This document shows, in pieces, positions 22,033-34,621 of a stretch of 64,000 nt of DNA. Numbering within the stretch: position 1 is the stretch's first letter; each line of letters opens with the position of its first letter. Origin of the DNA: Paragonimus westermani (taxonomy: Eukaryota > Platyhelminthes > Trematoda > Plagiorchiida > Troglotrematidae). The stretch lies in contig QNGE01001224.1 of assembly GCA_008508345.1 (NCBI GenBank), forward strand, positions 57,444-121,443, given 5' to 3'. Under the pieces are notes generated by a model that saw nothing but the letters and a program-made list of their open reading frames with translations, was not told where the DNA came from and made no database searches. The position numbers were made by a program, and so were the translations under genes.

Positions 22033-25000
22033 CTGGCGTAGATACGTGCTTGAGGGTGAAACATTTGTTCAGTAGTATGGTGATCGTATTATTTTGTCGA
22101 GGTCTTCCATCGATTTTTGTCACTAATATGGGAACACTAAGCTTCACCGTTTTTTCAAATTATGATTAGTATTGCGCTTTTTATATGAGGTGCAAACATT
22201 GGCATACCACAGGTTATCTGGTGAATATATTTCCCTTCCATTGCCTCAGTTAAAACGCACTTAAAAACAGTTGACAAACAGTTAAAAAACAATAGTCTCC
22301 ATATATGAATCAGTGTTTAAATACATCAGAGACGTGGACTGTTATGAAAAGTGCATCTTGGTTTACTACTCCAGGTTTTATTCAAAGAAAATACTTAATA
22401 GGTTTTTGCTAGCAACCAGCACTTGATCAGATACTGACATGAATGGACCAAAAACACAATGGATTCGAGTGCGTGCTGTTAACGTGTGGTTTGTTCGTGT
22501 TAACACTTGGTGAGTTTCAGATAAAAATAACCAAAATTACAGTTAGATATTAGTCCATTCAAAGACTATTCTCCTGTTTTTTGATGTGCTAGTGCTCTTT
22601 CGCACGAAAATGAACAGACTGTATTTTCTCGCACACCAGCACAACGTTGAGGAGTTTTTAAGAGAAAAAGGTGGCTTTTCTGAGGTGTAAATTCTTTTGA
22701 TGATATCTATTTTTTCTTTAAACAGGTGCATCTCGTCGAAAGATGTTGAAGAACCCCCTCACCTTTCGTTTGTAATATTCCTGACATATTGACCATTGCT
22801 ATTTCTAACTCCAACAAACTTAAACATCTTAATAAACATATCGTGAAACAGCATGGTCAAGTAAATTTTGTTGACTTGTAAGTGAAACTTTTCCATTGCC
22901 AACATCTGTCCTCACTGAACAAAGCGACCAAACGTCTGTATATGGCCAAACCGGAGTAAATATGTACAGGTCTGTACAGATATGCATTTAGGCCACAGTT
23001 AACTGAAATGTCGGTTTCCGTCTCTCAGCCTGTCCTTCTCCATCTTATTAGTTTTCACTTGAACCGGTCTATTTTTCAGGCGCATAAGTTATCCTTCCTT
23101 AGCACAAATCAAAAGTTCATCACGGTCGTTTCCATCACGCGCATGCACGACAACTGAACTAAATACGATTTGTGCTCAGTGTTTATGGTAGATACCATAA
23201 ACAAGGTACGCAACTGTTAGTAAAACGGAAACTAATGTTTTGAGTCGTGGACAGTTATTTCAAACATGGCCAGAGGGTTCATGTTCTCATCAAAGAACTA
23301 TGTTGTAGGAGTATTCGCGCAGATAGGATGTTCTCAAATTTGGAAGTATTTTACAGGAAAACACACTCCAGCAACTTCCCGAATAGAGCCAATTAAGGAT
23401 GCTCAACTCCATTCAGAAGTTTATCAAAAGACAATTTAAGTCTTACTAAATATTGCCTAGTTTTCGCCGTTATGAAAATGCCACTCTTCTTCGCGTACAC
23501 GAACAATCGTTGTGTTATCAAGTACCTTTGTATGAGGTCAACTAATAGTAAAAATAACGTCCCATTAGTTTTATGCATATGCATATATTTAGTGGCTGCC
23601 AGCTCGAGGATATGTTAGTGAATAACAAATTTTTGTACGGTTTCCCTCAGTTGACGCCAAGCAGCTCTCGTAGACAAAATGTGGACAGGGCACCGGAAGC
23701 GCTCGAGGCAAACTACCGCTCTGAAAGTGAACAAACGTGAATGTTTATCGATTCGCGCTGTTGATTATCAGTTATTCTGTAGACATTGCGCGGGATTTTG
23801 CTTGTAGGAACAAGCATGATCAGTTTTTCTTGTTTGTCCTATCGGTCTGTCCTGTGGAACTGTTTTGATTGCGTGTGATATACATTGTTCTACACCAAAC
23901 CGTTTAGCAATTCCAACATTGGGCAGCCACGCGAACCGAGATCTACCTATAAGTTCAAACACATACGCACTGGTGAAGTCACATCGTTTTGTGAGAAAAC
24001 TTCTGCAGCCTGAGTGATAAGAAAGGTGGATAAGTGTATATCTGAAAAAGTCTTGCTAGCCTGTGCTTTTTTATTTTAGAAGAAATAAAGTTTCTTCGAC
24101 TTACACTACACGGGGTGATTATTCGAAACACTGACATCTGACAGTATGCACTCTTGACAACTTTCTGCTCTATCCAGGACAACTTGCAGCACTGTCAACT
24201 TATTGGTCAATTCAAGACAGAATTTGTCATGAACGACAGGGAAATTTAGTCAGTTCTAGAAAATTTATTGGGACATTTGCAACCCAATGAACTTACTTTC
24301 AGTGGTCTCCACGATATCAGTGATATTAGTTGATGACATATTGAGGAGTGGTGAGCTATTCCTAGTGACCTTACGAAAATCAATTCACAAACATGTAAGC
24401 GACGACTCTCCATCATAAAGTAAACAGTGATCGCGATGTTTCGACGAAGGCCACAAACTAAAGACTATACACTGATTCCTGTGGAAGTTTTCTCAAAGTT
24501 CTCTATATTGTTAGTAATCTAACGAGCGGTTGGAAACTTATTGGTGAGGCAAAACGTTTTTCTTCGCGGATAAATGCAAACGGTCAGCACACACAGACCA
24601 TCATTTTGAAATTGTCTACCCTAGGTATTGCGTAATTCACTACAACTGTTCTTGAATAATCTCCCATTTCAAAAGTATCAATAAGATTTCCTGTCTGCAC
24701 TAATGAGATTGTTAAGGCCGTGTAATGCGCAGAACAAGTAGAAACGCTGCTCAAACACTTGAATCTCTTTACTTAACTAGAATTATTCAACAACTTATTG
24801 TTCACCGCAAACAAATGTAAAGTCTTACACAGAAAATTACTTTTAGCAGGTAAATCTGGGGGCTGTGCGGATAGACTCCTCACGTTTTGTAGGCTGTGCA
24901 GTCATTTGTTAAAACCGTTCAACTGCTCAGGGTGAACTCGTGAAATCTCCACCCCTTTTCTTCAATATGTTTGACTTCATTACCTCTTGATAGCTGGAAG

Positions 25001-28000
25001 CAAATATTCAGGCCTGTAGATGTTTTCTTGCAAAGGATCTGTTGGCTATTAGAAGCTTTCGGATGATTACAAGCAGAGGATATTTAAGGTTTAAGAACAC
25101 TTTGTTCCATGGAGGCAAGTATAATTAAACTTTTGTCACTGCACGGCAGACACATTAAAGGTTGTGTAATTCTCCCTCATGTGCTTCAATGCACATACGG
25201 CCCACTTCAGTCTGATTTCCCATTAACCAAGAGGGAACGCAGTATCGATCAACGTGTGACAGAATGTGTGACGGCAACGCGGAGAGCTCGTTCGCGAAAA
25301 CGGATGACATTACAACATAGTATCAAAATGTAGTTAACCAGTTTTCCAGCTTCTTGATACAAACTCTAGCTCAGTCCCACGTCAGTGAATCTGTACGTTT
25401 TACGACGTAAAGCAACCAACCAGGATCCAGGCTAGTAGGTCAGTTCACTCGCCCATATAAGACCAGGCTTCGATCAATCTTCACATTCAAAATATACGGT
25501 GAAACACTTACGTACTGATGATGTCACCGCGCCTGGTGATGAAACGTTTGTAACCTAAATGCCAAGCTCGGCGAACATATCAATACCAAAACCATCAACC
25601 CGAGCTACAAACAACGCCACCACTACTCCCAACCATCAGTGGGGTTAACTCTATGTTTCGGGCGACTGTGCATCTTACAATTTGTGTACTTTTATGCATA
25701 CTTGCTTATTTTTAGTTACAACTCGCACAACGCAATCTGCTCTCTGAACAAGATGGAAGCACACAAGCTAACAACTTTCTGTCGCCTATAGAAATTCGTA
25801 AACGTAATGGCCTATGTGTGACGTGCATAGCATATTCATTTTTTCACGGCGTCGCAAAGTCCATGCCAACTATGACTTCAATTATATTTTTCCCAGAAAT
25901 AAATACCCGCTTGTGTATGAACAGTGCAAATGAGGGTCACATCTGTGTATTTACCAAGTGTTGGTGACAGCCACATGTATAATTTAATATTCAAATCAAA
26001 TAATCATTTCAGCAAAACAAAAGTTGCACTATTTCTTCCTTGCTGCTAAAATCTTCGACCTTCCTTTACCTCACTTAACTTATCACATTTCTTGGTTGTA
26101 TGAAACAAACGGAACTTTTGCTCAAAGGTCGTTGCGTTTCTCAGAACAGCCTGGTAAAATAACTGAACTTAACGAGACCTCTGTATTTGTAAGACCTTCG
26201 GGTGCTTGGTGTCATACAGACACTCCATGGCTGGACAAAATCGAACGTGGAGGGTATGAACAAAGAAGCATCAAGAACATTTTCAGACTTTGAAGCTGAA
26301 ACCAATGCAAGCTAACAAATCGAGATGGACTGTGCCCATGCACACTAACCGGATGAAAACAAGATTTAGTCGAAAACTTATGCATATTTCCGAGTTCACT
26401 GGTAGAAAATGAACGTTATAAGTTCTGAATGAAGTTCTTATATGGTGGGAATGCTTTGAGCTTAACTAGGACTTACTGCAAAAGAACTTGTTTGTCTTTA
26501 TTTAATTGTCATACGTTGTAATGCATTTGAAAGAAGCTAGGCAAAATTATCAGCAGATGAGTTGTTGCCTGAATCTTACACAGCTTAGTGGTTCATAAGT
26601 TGGTGAACTGTCCGTGTTTTACTAATTGCGTGAAAGATATATCTGCTTCCGGTAATTAACGATGTTCCACAGTTCGGGTGACAGTGATGACCACTCTTCA
26701 GGAATATTTATACTTCTGAACTGTTCCTATGTTCCTGGCCCACATTGCACTTCTGATTAAAACGGGAAGGGATAGAACTTATTCTTCGGATGCATATCAA
26801 CATGTCTTTGGACTAGCAGTTAGATTTAGTGGTAAGTACCTGTTAGCTATTAACACACACTTGAGCCCTGTGACGTGTCAAAACACCACTAGAATTTCCA
26901 GTGACTCCAAAACAACTGTGAGAATTTGGTACTGTGGCCAACTGAAAACACGGTTAATGGGTTTTCGATTACGTTGCTTCGCATCAAACTAACGCCCAGT
27001 GGCCTTCACCTCATTGTGTTTTGTAGGCGATATTCTGGTTTAACAGCAGCCAACGCTAACAAATCAGTTCACAGCAATGCTCAAATCTTCGCCGATTATA
27101 AAAGGGGCTGCTGCGTAAATGGGCCGTTCAAACTTTTTAAACCTCCACAGTTCCGTAATCCATTCGACGCTATTTGGAGACTTCATTTCATTAGGATGGA
27201 TGAAAACGGTTAGGTTTAATTTGGTTGTACCATACTATTTCGTGAATTGTGAAAAAAACTGGTTGCAATTACGTGGGAAATGTTCTGTAGAAAATTTTGT
27301 GTAAATTCATCGTAATTCTACAAGTGTATATGTTAGCATCACCATAAACAGAAGGATCCGAAAGTCGACAAAACAGTAACCGTCGCAGTAGAGTCCATTC
27401 GGATTTGTTCGTTAATTTGAATATATTATACGTTTTCGTTAATTCGATTAGGTCGGTTGCTTTCTACAAAAAGTTAATGACAGCAATGGCAATTTGTTAG
27501 TTTTGCGAACCCTGAAGTAATTTTGCCCGGTTGCTCATGCGAATATTTTTCCTGATATGGAAGCTTTGTGGAACGGAGACCGTAGTTTAAGGGATTAGAA
27601 AGACAAATGCATCGATCTGAGAGTAGCAAGCGGACGGCCACCGGGCTAGCTGCAACGCCCAAATCAACATTCTGACGACTTATCTTCCGGCTAACGAGTA
27701 GACATAATCTAAACGCAGAGACATTTGTTCTCCGAAACTGCGGAGAATAAACGTATCCAAGTGGACAGAGTACTTGAATTCCCCCATCTAGTTCACTGCT
27801 ATCCAACAGTGTCATAATTTTCTCCAACAGCCAAATGACATGCTTTATTCAGCTGTTAACACAACCGCATTCTGTGCTACTCAGAAGAATAAACGAGTAC
27901 TCACTCCGCCGAACGAGTAAGCCTGACTCCAAGACAATCAGAAGCTCGAACAGAAACTTCAAAAACTTGCATAGACGCTGGCACATGATCACGGAACCGT

Positions 28001-28100
28001 AGATAACAAGATGTCTTATAAAAGTACTATGCACAGTCAGAATTTGTAATGTAATCTTAGCCAATCTTGGGGAATATTTGATACCAGACATTAGACTTAC
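22033..28100. other. Intron with one repeat copy
   Basis: Holds the CTGATGA/GAAAC repeat at 25481-25642. A 123-codon open minus-strand stretch at about 27474-27842 (containing LDSSELDGGIQVLCPLGYVY) has no clean donor and is not called. Nothing else supportable. Confidence 0.4.
25481..25642 (+). repeat. Interspersed repeat with hammerhead-ribozyme-like core boxes
   Basis: Carries ATTCAAAATATACGGTGAAA, CTGATGA at 25515-25521, a short hairpin (TCACC pairing with GGTGA), GAAAC at 25541-25545, then ACCTAAATGCCAAGCTCGGC and a tail ending ACTCCCAACCATCAGT. Over 90% of the shared part is identical by eye to the arms of the palindrome at 19.6 kb. The order CTGATGA, stem, GAAAC is that of the catalytic core of hammerhead ribozymes, which are known in PLE terminal repeats. 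A cleavage site and stem I are not evident, so ribozyme activity is inference. Confidence 0.75.
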
Positions 28101-28296
28101 CCGCCTCGACTATTCTGACTGTCACTATTTCCGGTTGCTTCCAATTTTTTGTCTCTCTTATGGTCTACACCATGAAACCTCGCTTTTTTATCAACATTTC
28201 CATGGTACAAGTTAATACCGCACCCAACTGTGATCCAGTTCATAAGAAATTCGGAAGAACGTAAAATTACTTGCACCTGCGCAATATTCCAGTCAG
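28101..28296 (-). CDS. Candidate exon, unknown protein
   Basis: A very strong donor (GAGGCGG|GTAAGT) ends a frame with RSSEFLMNWITVGCGINLY, then a Lys/Arg/Asp-rich run (VDHKRDKKLEATGNSDSQN). Two acceptors are possible: ACACGTAG at 28298-28297 (phase 1 entry, matching the phase-1 exit of the exon at 34622) or GCGCAG at 28278-28277 (phase 0). Exit phase is 2. If real it would be an extra exon within the 15.6-kb intron and would need a further exon before 19050 to restore phase. No domain recognised. Confidence 0.32.
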
Positions 28297-28861
28297 CTAC
28301 GTGTATATTTACAACGGCGGGAGATTGAAGAGAAAGAATAATGAATATCAGCATTTTACAGGTTGAAACGGCGCAGGTAAGTGATGATTTTTCCGAGCCT
28401 TTGTTGCTTCAAAACCTTCCCCCGAATGGACAAATATTTCATATATATGTACCCCCAGAATGTCCCGTTCAGTTTATTCTGGCGTTATGATCAGCTGGCA
28501 CTTAGTTCGTTGCTGCTTTATTGTTCGTGGTAGAATACGATATTGAACGTCAGTGATTAAACACCGTCGATTTGTGTTTACAGCTTTCTTTATCATCAGA
28601 TAGTACATGAGGAAACATGTCGGCGAACTAATCCATTGGTAAACTATGCAAGCTCGTGAATTGTTTCCTACTTCGGTTTTTCATATCCTTTTAGTTTATC
28701 TGCCTTTCTCCTATACAGACAACAACCTGGGTTTTGATTTTACCTTTTGAAACAAAGCGAACTTATACATTCACTTACTAGGCATGCTGCCAGAGCTACT
28801 CACAGATGGTATTCCCACTGTACGGGTTCGTGAATGGATTGAAAGTATACACCTCCGTTAC

Positions 28862-29113
28862 CTGTTGCTAGTACGTTCAATCTCACAACTCTCATGATAC
28901 CACTGCGTACAATTAATGCATTGCTGAGTTGATTGGCTCACTTTTCGTTCAGTTGTATTCATGTTTTCTACTGAACGACATTTAGTTCTATTGTGTTTTT
29001 TGGCCGACTGTTTAAAAGGTTGTCTTGATCGTAACAAGCTATCGGCAAGTCTTCCTACTCCCCCAATAAAAATGTATCTCATTACTACTGTGTTGTTTAG
29101 ATCATTCTTAAAC
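28862..29113 (-). CDS. Candidate exon with a partial PHD-finger-like Cys/His cluster
   Basis: The frame is bounded by a CTTCAATTGAG acceptor and a GCAACAG|GTAACG donor, phase 2 at both ends (252 bp). Near its end it reads QQCINCTQWYHESCEIE. C-x2-C-x2-W-Y-H-x2-C is the central part of PHD fingers (normally C-x-x-C-x-x-W-F/Y-H-x-x-C), which bind histone H3 tails and co-ordinate two zinc ions. The first zinc pair (C-x2-C) is not in this exon; a Cys/His-rich candidate (HECSHNC) lies upstream at 30.5 kb. The rest is basic (KQSAKKHNRTKCR). The motif makes coding plausible, but only half a finger is visible. Confidence 0.36.
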
Positions 29114-29479
29114 CTCAATTGAAGATGCAGAAGCATTATACAGAGAAATGTGCTATATCCACTGGACGGCTACTCACCAAAAACAGCACGGAACAAACGC
29201 TGTCAAGTCAACCAAACAGATCAGTTAAATGGCTAACCATAGAGCTGATCAATGTACGTAATAGTTTCGAGGACAGATCGTAACCTACCGTCTTCATATA
29301 ACGCCCTCACTTTTGATTAGCGTCATTATTACCCCTAGAATCACTTATGCGCACATTTAAAATAGAACAGAACATTTACGGATACTACAAGGTTTTACTG
29401 ACTTATTTACACTACTGCAATTGGTAAAATATTTGAAGAGCACCAGCACTCAGCCACTTTCTGTCAAATAATTACGTAC

Positions 29480-29665
29480 AGAAGCGTTGCGAGGAAATCA
29501 CTTTGCTATTTTGACTCATTTCAGTTACAGTGGTCGTTTCAATTCCTGGCCCAAGATACACTGGAAGTGCTGATACAGCTGTGAGTAAAATATCCCGTAT
29601 TGAGTGGTTCACAGTTGGCCGCTGTACACTGTAGTTCTCACATATAAAGTGAACATATTTCTCTG
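29480..29665 (-). CDS. Candidate exon, unknown protein
   Basis: Acceptor TATGAAAG or GAAAGCAG near 29665, donor CTTCT|GTACGT at 29480. Encodes EKYVHFICENYSVQRP then a Thr/Val-rich stretch (GIETTTVTEMSQNS). Phase 1 in and out, so it does not directly join its neighbours at 29774 (exit 0) or 29113 (entry 2). No homology recognised. Confidence 0.25.
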
Positions 29666-29773
29666 CTTTCATAAAAATATTAATTGTTAAACCATTTGGT
29701 TACATGTTTTTAGTATAGGTTGCTTACTAGACTAATAACGCTTAGTGGGAGGCTTTCACGCAGATTCCTACAC

Positions 29774-29935
29774 CTTTGCTGCCTCTGTATGAAGCTGGCC
29801 GTTTAAAGCCTTGAGTGTTTGGTTGTGATATAACTCATCAAAGCTTTTCTTCGTCAAAAAAATGTGATTGAAAAATGTTTTTCGCTTTAAGTACACCATC
29901 AGAAAAGAGATCACAAATTTGTACTTTAGTTTAGC
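29774..29935 (-). CDS. Candidate exon, unknown helical protein
   Basis: Good splice signals: acceptor TATTCCCTCCAG and donor GCAAAG|GTGTAG, 54 codons in phase 0 at both ends. The sequence is Lys-rich and helix-prone, with AKLKYKFVISFLMVYLKRK and DELYHNQTLKALNGQLHTEA. No domain recognised. Confidence 0.3.
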
Positions 29936-30385
29936 CTGGAGGGAATATATTTTTTGTGGAACTAATGGGTTTTTTCTTTTTAAGGTAACTAATGCAAATA
30001 GCAAAGACTCAGTCAGCGTCAGTTTAGTGGACGTGCGGCTTAGTTAAACTGATTTTCCCTTGCTAACATAAATAATGTTCATTCAACGTATTGTTGAACT
30101 ATACAGCTTGTTCATAAAAGATTGTTAATTAGAAATATAGTAACACGGAGAATACTGGTTAGTAGATTTCGTTGAGTTAACAGAATTAAGTTAAAAACTA
30201 TAAAATTCATTTATCAGAAATGCAGTGAATTTGTATTGTCTGGGGAGCATTAATATAGATTTGTTACTCGTGTCTTGTGAACCTCTGAAATGGAAAAAAG
30301 AACACACTTCCTTATTTCCCTACAGTTTTCCTGAGGAATATCATGGCAGAATCGATTAGTATAACAAATGGAAGTTCTGATAGGC

Positions 30386-30522
30386 CTATCTATGGACAGC
30401 TTCATGCCAGCCACAAAGAGTGCATGTGCCTAGGCAACCCACAAACCGGTAGATACGCTTCAAAACAACGATATTAGAGCAGTTATGAGAGCACTCATGG
30501 TTTGATTGAGCTCTTATCTTCA
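30386..30522 (-). CDS. Candidate Cys/His-rich exon
   Basis: A strong acceptor (CTGGCTTTTGTTCTAG) is followed by TG AAG ATA AGA and a frame with NHECSHNCSN and CLGTCTLCGWHEAVH before TAG at 30388-30386. Two Cys/His pairs suggest a small zinc-binding segment and could supply the missing half of the PHD-like cluster at 28.9 kb, but phase does not connect them directly. The 3' end is uncertain; a GTATCT or GTGGGT donor inside the frame could end it earlier. Confidence 0.22.
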
Positions 30523-33500
30523 CTAGAACAAAAGCCAGGATGTTAGGGAGGCTACCACAGATAACAAACACCGTTTACTCTAGCTTGAACAATAAAACAT
30601 AGTGTTGATGTGCTCAACTTTAAATCGGCATTCTCATTAGCGGATCATTTACCGTGAACTCCTCCGACAGTTCATTCGGCAAATCTGAAACCGACGGAAC
30701 TCAAGTAATTCACATGCCCACTTTTTCTCAATCGATCGGGTTCACGCTGCCCCGCCGAAGTAATTTTACAAACTTTTCAGACTTATTTATTTTACTGATG
30801 TCCTAACAACAACTTGCCTTGATCCTCCTCATAATGAAGTCAAACTTTAAAATTTCACTTTTATACTCACCAATTAATCTAACATAGGACTTTATAGCCT
30901 CCTACTTTCAGAGAAACGTTAATTGAACTTGAAGGATAACATCCGTACCTAAGTTCGGTTAACAATTTCGCAACCTCTCGAATTTCATTGCTGGTCACTC
31001 AAACAGATATCTGAATTTAGGCTTCAACATTGAATGACTTTAGGAAACGGTCATCAGGCTTGCGGGTTTCACTTCTTTCCGGTGACTCAAGGGGTTTTGT
31101 TAGAAGGTGGAAGGTCATACATGTATTAAAGACATGCAGTTTTGAAATGCACTTCAGACTCAGACAGGTACGTAGAAAGCCATCTTCGTTCAGTAGAAAT
31201 CTGCACGGGTTGCAGCGAGACGCAATAAATCATGAGGATATTGGGTATACCGACATCTATTGTCGTGGTGTCCAGTGTCACTGTTTTGAAAGCTCCATCA
31301 TCATTCTATTAGAATGTCAAAAAAGTCAGCCTTGATCACACAGAGTTCTGTTTAATTCTGATAGACGATGTCATGAAGAGCTCAGCTGATTCTGAAAAAC
31401 CTATTGGGTTCAAGTCAGGCTAACAATCGAACCTCACGGTGTACCACCACATGTGCCTAAGGTATGTTCCGAGATTTTACGTCAGTTTCCATCTGAGTTA
31501 TTCCCTGAAGCTTCAATCCATGAAGATGTCGACTGTTGATGGATGGTATACACCATATTAGATCCTAAACATGGAACGGCCAAATTCTGCTGGATTTCGT
31601 GCATCATGCACCCTTTCACATACAGTTAGGAGCCTTCCAGAACAGAACTTCCCCTCACATGGAAACTCAAGTGAAATCCACCAGTCAATATTGATCAGCC
31701 TTTCTCTAATGCCGCGCATTGTGTCTCTGCTTCATGAATACAATAACTACGATAACTTGAATGCAGCACTGCGTTTTTAATCTGGTTGAGAACTACTATT
31801 ATTGACCAACAAGGAATGTAACAGTTTCCGACGTGTTACCTGATCTGCATTTAGATCGCAGGCAGTTCACGCCGTTCAGTTCGAGAGAATCTTCAATACA
31901 CACAAATAGTTCTGTTGTTCTACGGGTTGCAATAGTTTGCCTGGTTTTAGTGCCAGTTTATCCACAGCCACACATGATCTTACTCTGCAGTAGAATGTGC
32001 AAATGATACAGCGTTATCACCAATTACCCTATTCTGGTCCTTTCGTTCTATTTTCGGGAGTGTTCACCCTAAATTTTGTAGTCCTTTCTTTACCATACAC
32101 ACATTTCTTGCCTCTCTGTTTTCATCCATGATATGGACGTTCCAGCTTATTTTTATTTCGTAATGTCGATTTCTGTCTTTTACACATCTAGGGATTAGAT
32201 TAAGTAACTAGTAAACATAGTCACTTCACGTTAAGGGTGTTTCCGGTAAAGACCACATTTTTCACTTCAAATCATTCAGTTTTTAATGCATACCAAGTAA
32301 TCAGTGGAGTTCTCATTGTTCCTATGCGCACCCACTTAGTGGACTGTTGACCATCTATCTTCCATGGTTTATTGGTGAAGAATTAGCACAGTCCACTAGA
32401 TTTCTGTCGTAGTTCCATCTCCCTCGGACAAATTGCTGATTTTATGTCTGTTCTGTACTATAAAGTGTGCGCAAATTTTCTGCAAAAATTTATATACAAA
32501 AGGAATGAATTTGTTTTCATGTTAAACCAAATTACTTCCATAGCTGCCAACAGATCGTGGTAGAGGGATTTGTGTACACGCACACACACTTACGCTTCAC
32601 ACTTAGCCTCGAACACAGCCTTCTTATTTTTGAGTCAAAAACGAAACTGAATCAATAGTCACCTTTTAGCCAGACAGGCTATGGCCTTTCAGTCGAATTT
32701 CCATGACTATTATTGTTGTTATTTTGTGACTTATGTTTACCTGACTGGCTGTCCGACATTCCGTTAAAACAGAGATGTCGCAAAATGTTAACATTTCGAT
32801 CAAATCTCTGCAGTGGCTAACCCAAAACCGACAAACGTCACGCAATCGTCCTATGGCAAAAACAAGCAAACGAACCAACCAAATAGTTTTGATTGTTCAC
32901 ACACTAACAGTCCAATCGGTTCTGAGGTAAGATTGATTAGATCGGCACTTTTCACGTGTGATGAAAATGGTCGATGTTGTCTATTCAGCATTGATCCACT
33001 AATCACTAGCACTTTCAGGTTACGATTACCTAACGGTGTATTGGATTGTATTGATTGTTTCACCGGGTCAACAAGGTGACGGCTGATAAAATATAGCTGA
33101 CGTCTGAAAAATTCGGAGTCTTCTGTCATACTGGTGTCAGCGAATCTCTTTCTGACGTCACCTTTGACAATCAACTAAGAAAGTATTACGCCAGATGTTG
33201 AAACAATTGCCGACCCGTTCTCATGAGGTTGATTTTGTCATAACTACGATGAAGCCAACATATTATTTGGGAGTCTGACTGATCGGTTGTACATAACCAC
33301 TAGGGAGAAGCGAACCTGTAGTACCCAGCAGAATATCCAATTAGACAGCTGAGAATTCGAGAGTGAATCAGTTTCGCTATTTTCCTATGTACGTCTTCCA
33401 TCTGGTTTGACTACGTGAGTAAAGGAGGCCAGTGTTGAAATCCTTTCCAAATTCCTGCATCTGTTAATTTCGCGAGACTTGACCTATCTGAGTTCATTCA

Positions 33501-34621
33501 GTGTATTATTTGCAGAAAAAATGATAAACTCTCCATGAGGCCCACTCACTAACCGACTGTATGACTGACAGCCAGAGGTTCCTATTGGTTGAATGCTTGA
33601 CAGACCAAATGTCTGAAATTAAATAATTCATGTCCAATCTTTCAGTTAATGTATATAGCTTAGATCTGTGTTAAGAGTCGGTAACTTTGGAAGAACTTGT
33701 GCACATATGTTACGTATGACTGTTTTTGAAACAGTTTAAAATGGTCAAACACTTCACAAGCTCCGCTGTATTCAATGTGGACAAAACAGTAGGATTTTGC
33801 TTAGGCTGTTGGGTGGGCAAATCCCCATCAGGCGTAGCCCTACAAAATTATCGAGCCTCTCCCACAATCGGCACACTTTCTAAACACTCGATTTGGTTGT
33901 GCTTACCGATATCGTTGTTGTTTCAGTTTGCTATCAGTCTGCTATGAAAATAGAACCAGTCATTGCTACCCGACCTTCAAAATTTAGTAAAAAAACTACC
34001 ATCTGATTCTTTTATTAACTGACCTTTAGTTTGCTCCAAACTACGGACAGTTCAGGCAGCATTTAAAGTCTGTGCAAAACCAGAGCATAACAATGACTAA
34101 AGCAACTGCAGGTAGATCACGTCAGCCTGTGTTATGTGGTCATAACGAGCTCAATTATACTCTTGGATTCGTTTGGATGTCAACTTGTTTTGCAATGAAA
34201 ACCCACTTCAACCAGACAGAGCTCACATTGGCAGGTTGTCCAAGCCACATCGTCAATGGCTTAGTTTGAATTGATTGCATCCTGACTGTGCAATAGCAGC
34301 TTTTTGTGAAAATCTGGTGTTTTTCCTTTGGAAATTGACTAACCAAATGAAGAATGCCTCAGAGCATGCAGTTCAACTAGATTCCACTCCAGTCCAAAAG
34401 TTGGAGATCGATTTACCTAGTATGCAGCCATTCGTATATTTGTAAGGTAGTGCCGCTTATGAACAGGATTAATAAGATCATACGAATACTGTCTTTTGGG
34501 ATACTAATTAGTCGATACTGGTGCAGAATAAGACGTGAAGAAATGAGGATGGGTAAATTAATGATAGAAACGGGACATCATAATAGTGTTATGAAACAGA
34601 CACTACAACCGATCTACTCAC
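30523..34621. other. Intron (5' part), one plus-strand exon candidate
   Basis: Apart from the plus-strand candidate at 32814-32926, I see only short unsupported ORFs. A plus-strand stretch at about 31400-31640 has a readable frame (RLTIEPHGVPPHVPKV, then LDPKHGTAKFCW) and may be an old retroelement fragment, but no family motif is firm. Confidence 0.4.
32814..32926 (+). CDS. Candidate plus-strand exon opposite the main gene
   Basis: Good acceptor (ATCAAATCTCTGCAG) and an excellent donor (TCTGAG|GTAAGA) enclose 113 bp encoding ANPKPTNVTQSSYGKNKQT then FDCSHTNSPIGSE, a polar disordered-type segment. Entry phase 1, exit phase 0. No partner exon was found on the plus strand nearby, so this could be a nested antisense gene or a chance splice pair. 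Confidence 0.28.

Noticed and set aside
21792..22169. Plus-strand ORF of 125 codons
   Set aside because: Opposes the Cys-rich minus-strand frame, which has matching splice sites and more protein-like content.
27474..27842. Minus-strand open stretch of about 123 codons
   Set aside because: No good donor or acceptor pair and no domain; could be chance in this length of sequence.
31400..31640. Possible gypsy-like or other retroelement fragment on the plus strand
   Set aside because: The frame is readable for some 60 codons but shows no protease, RT or integrase motif.
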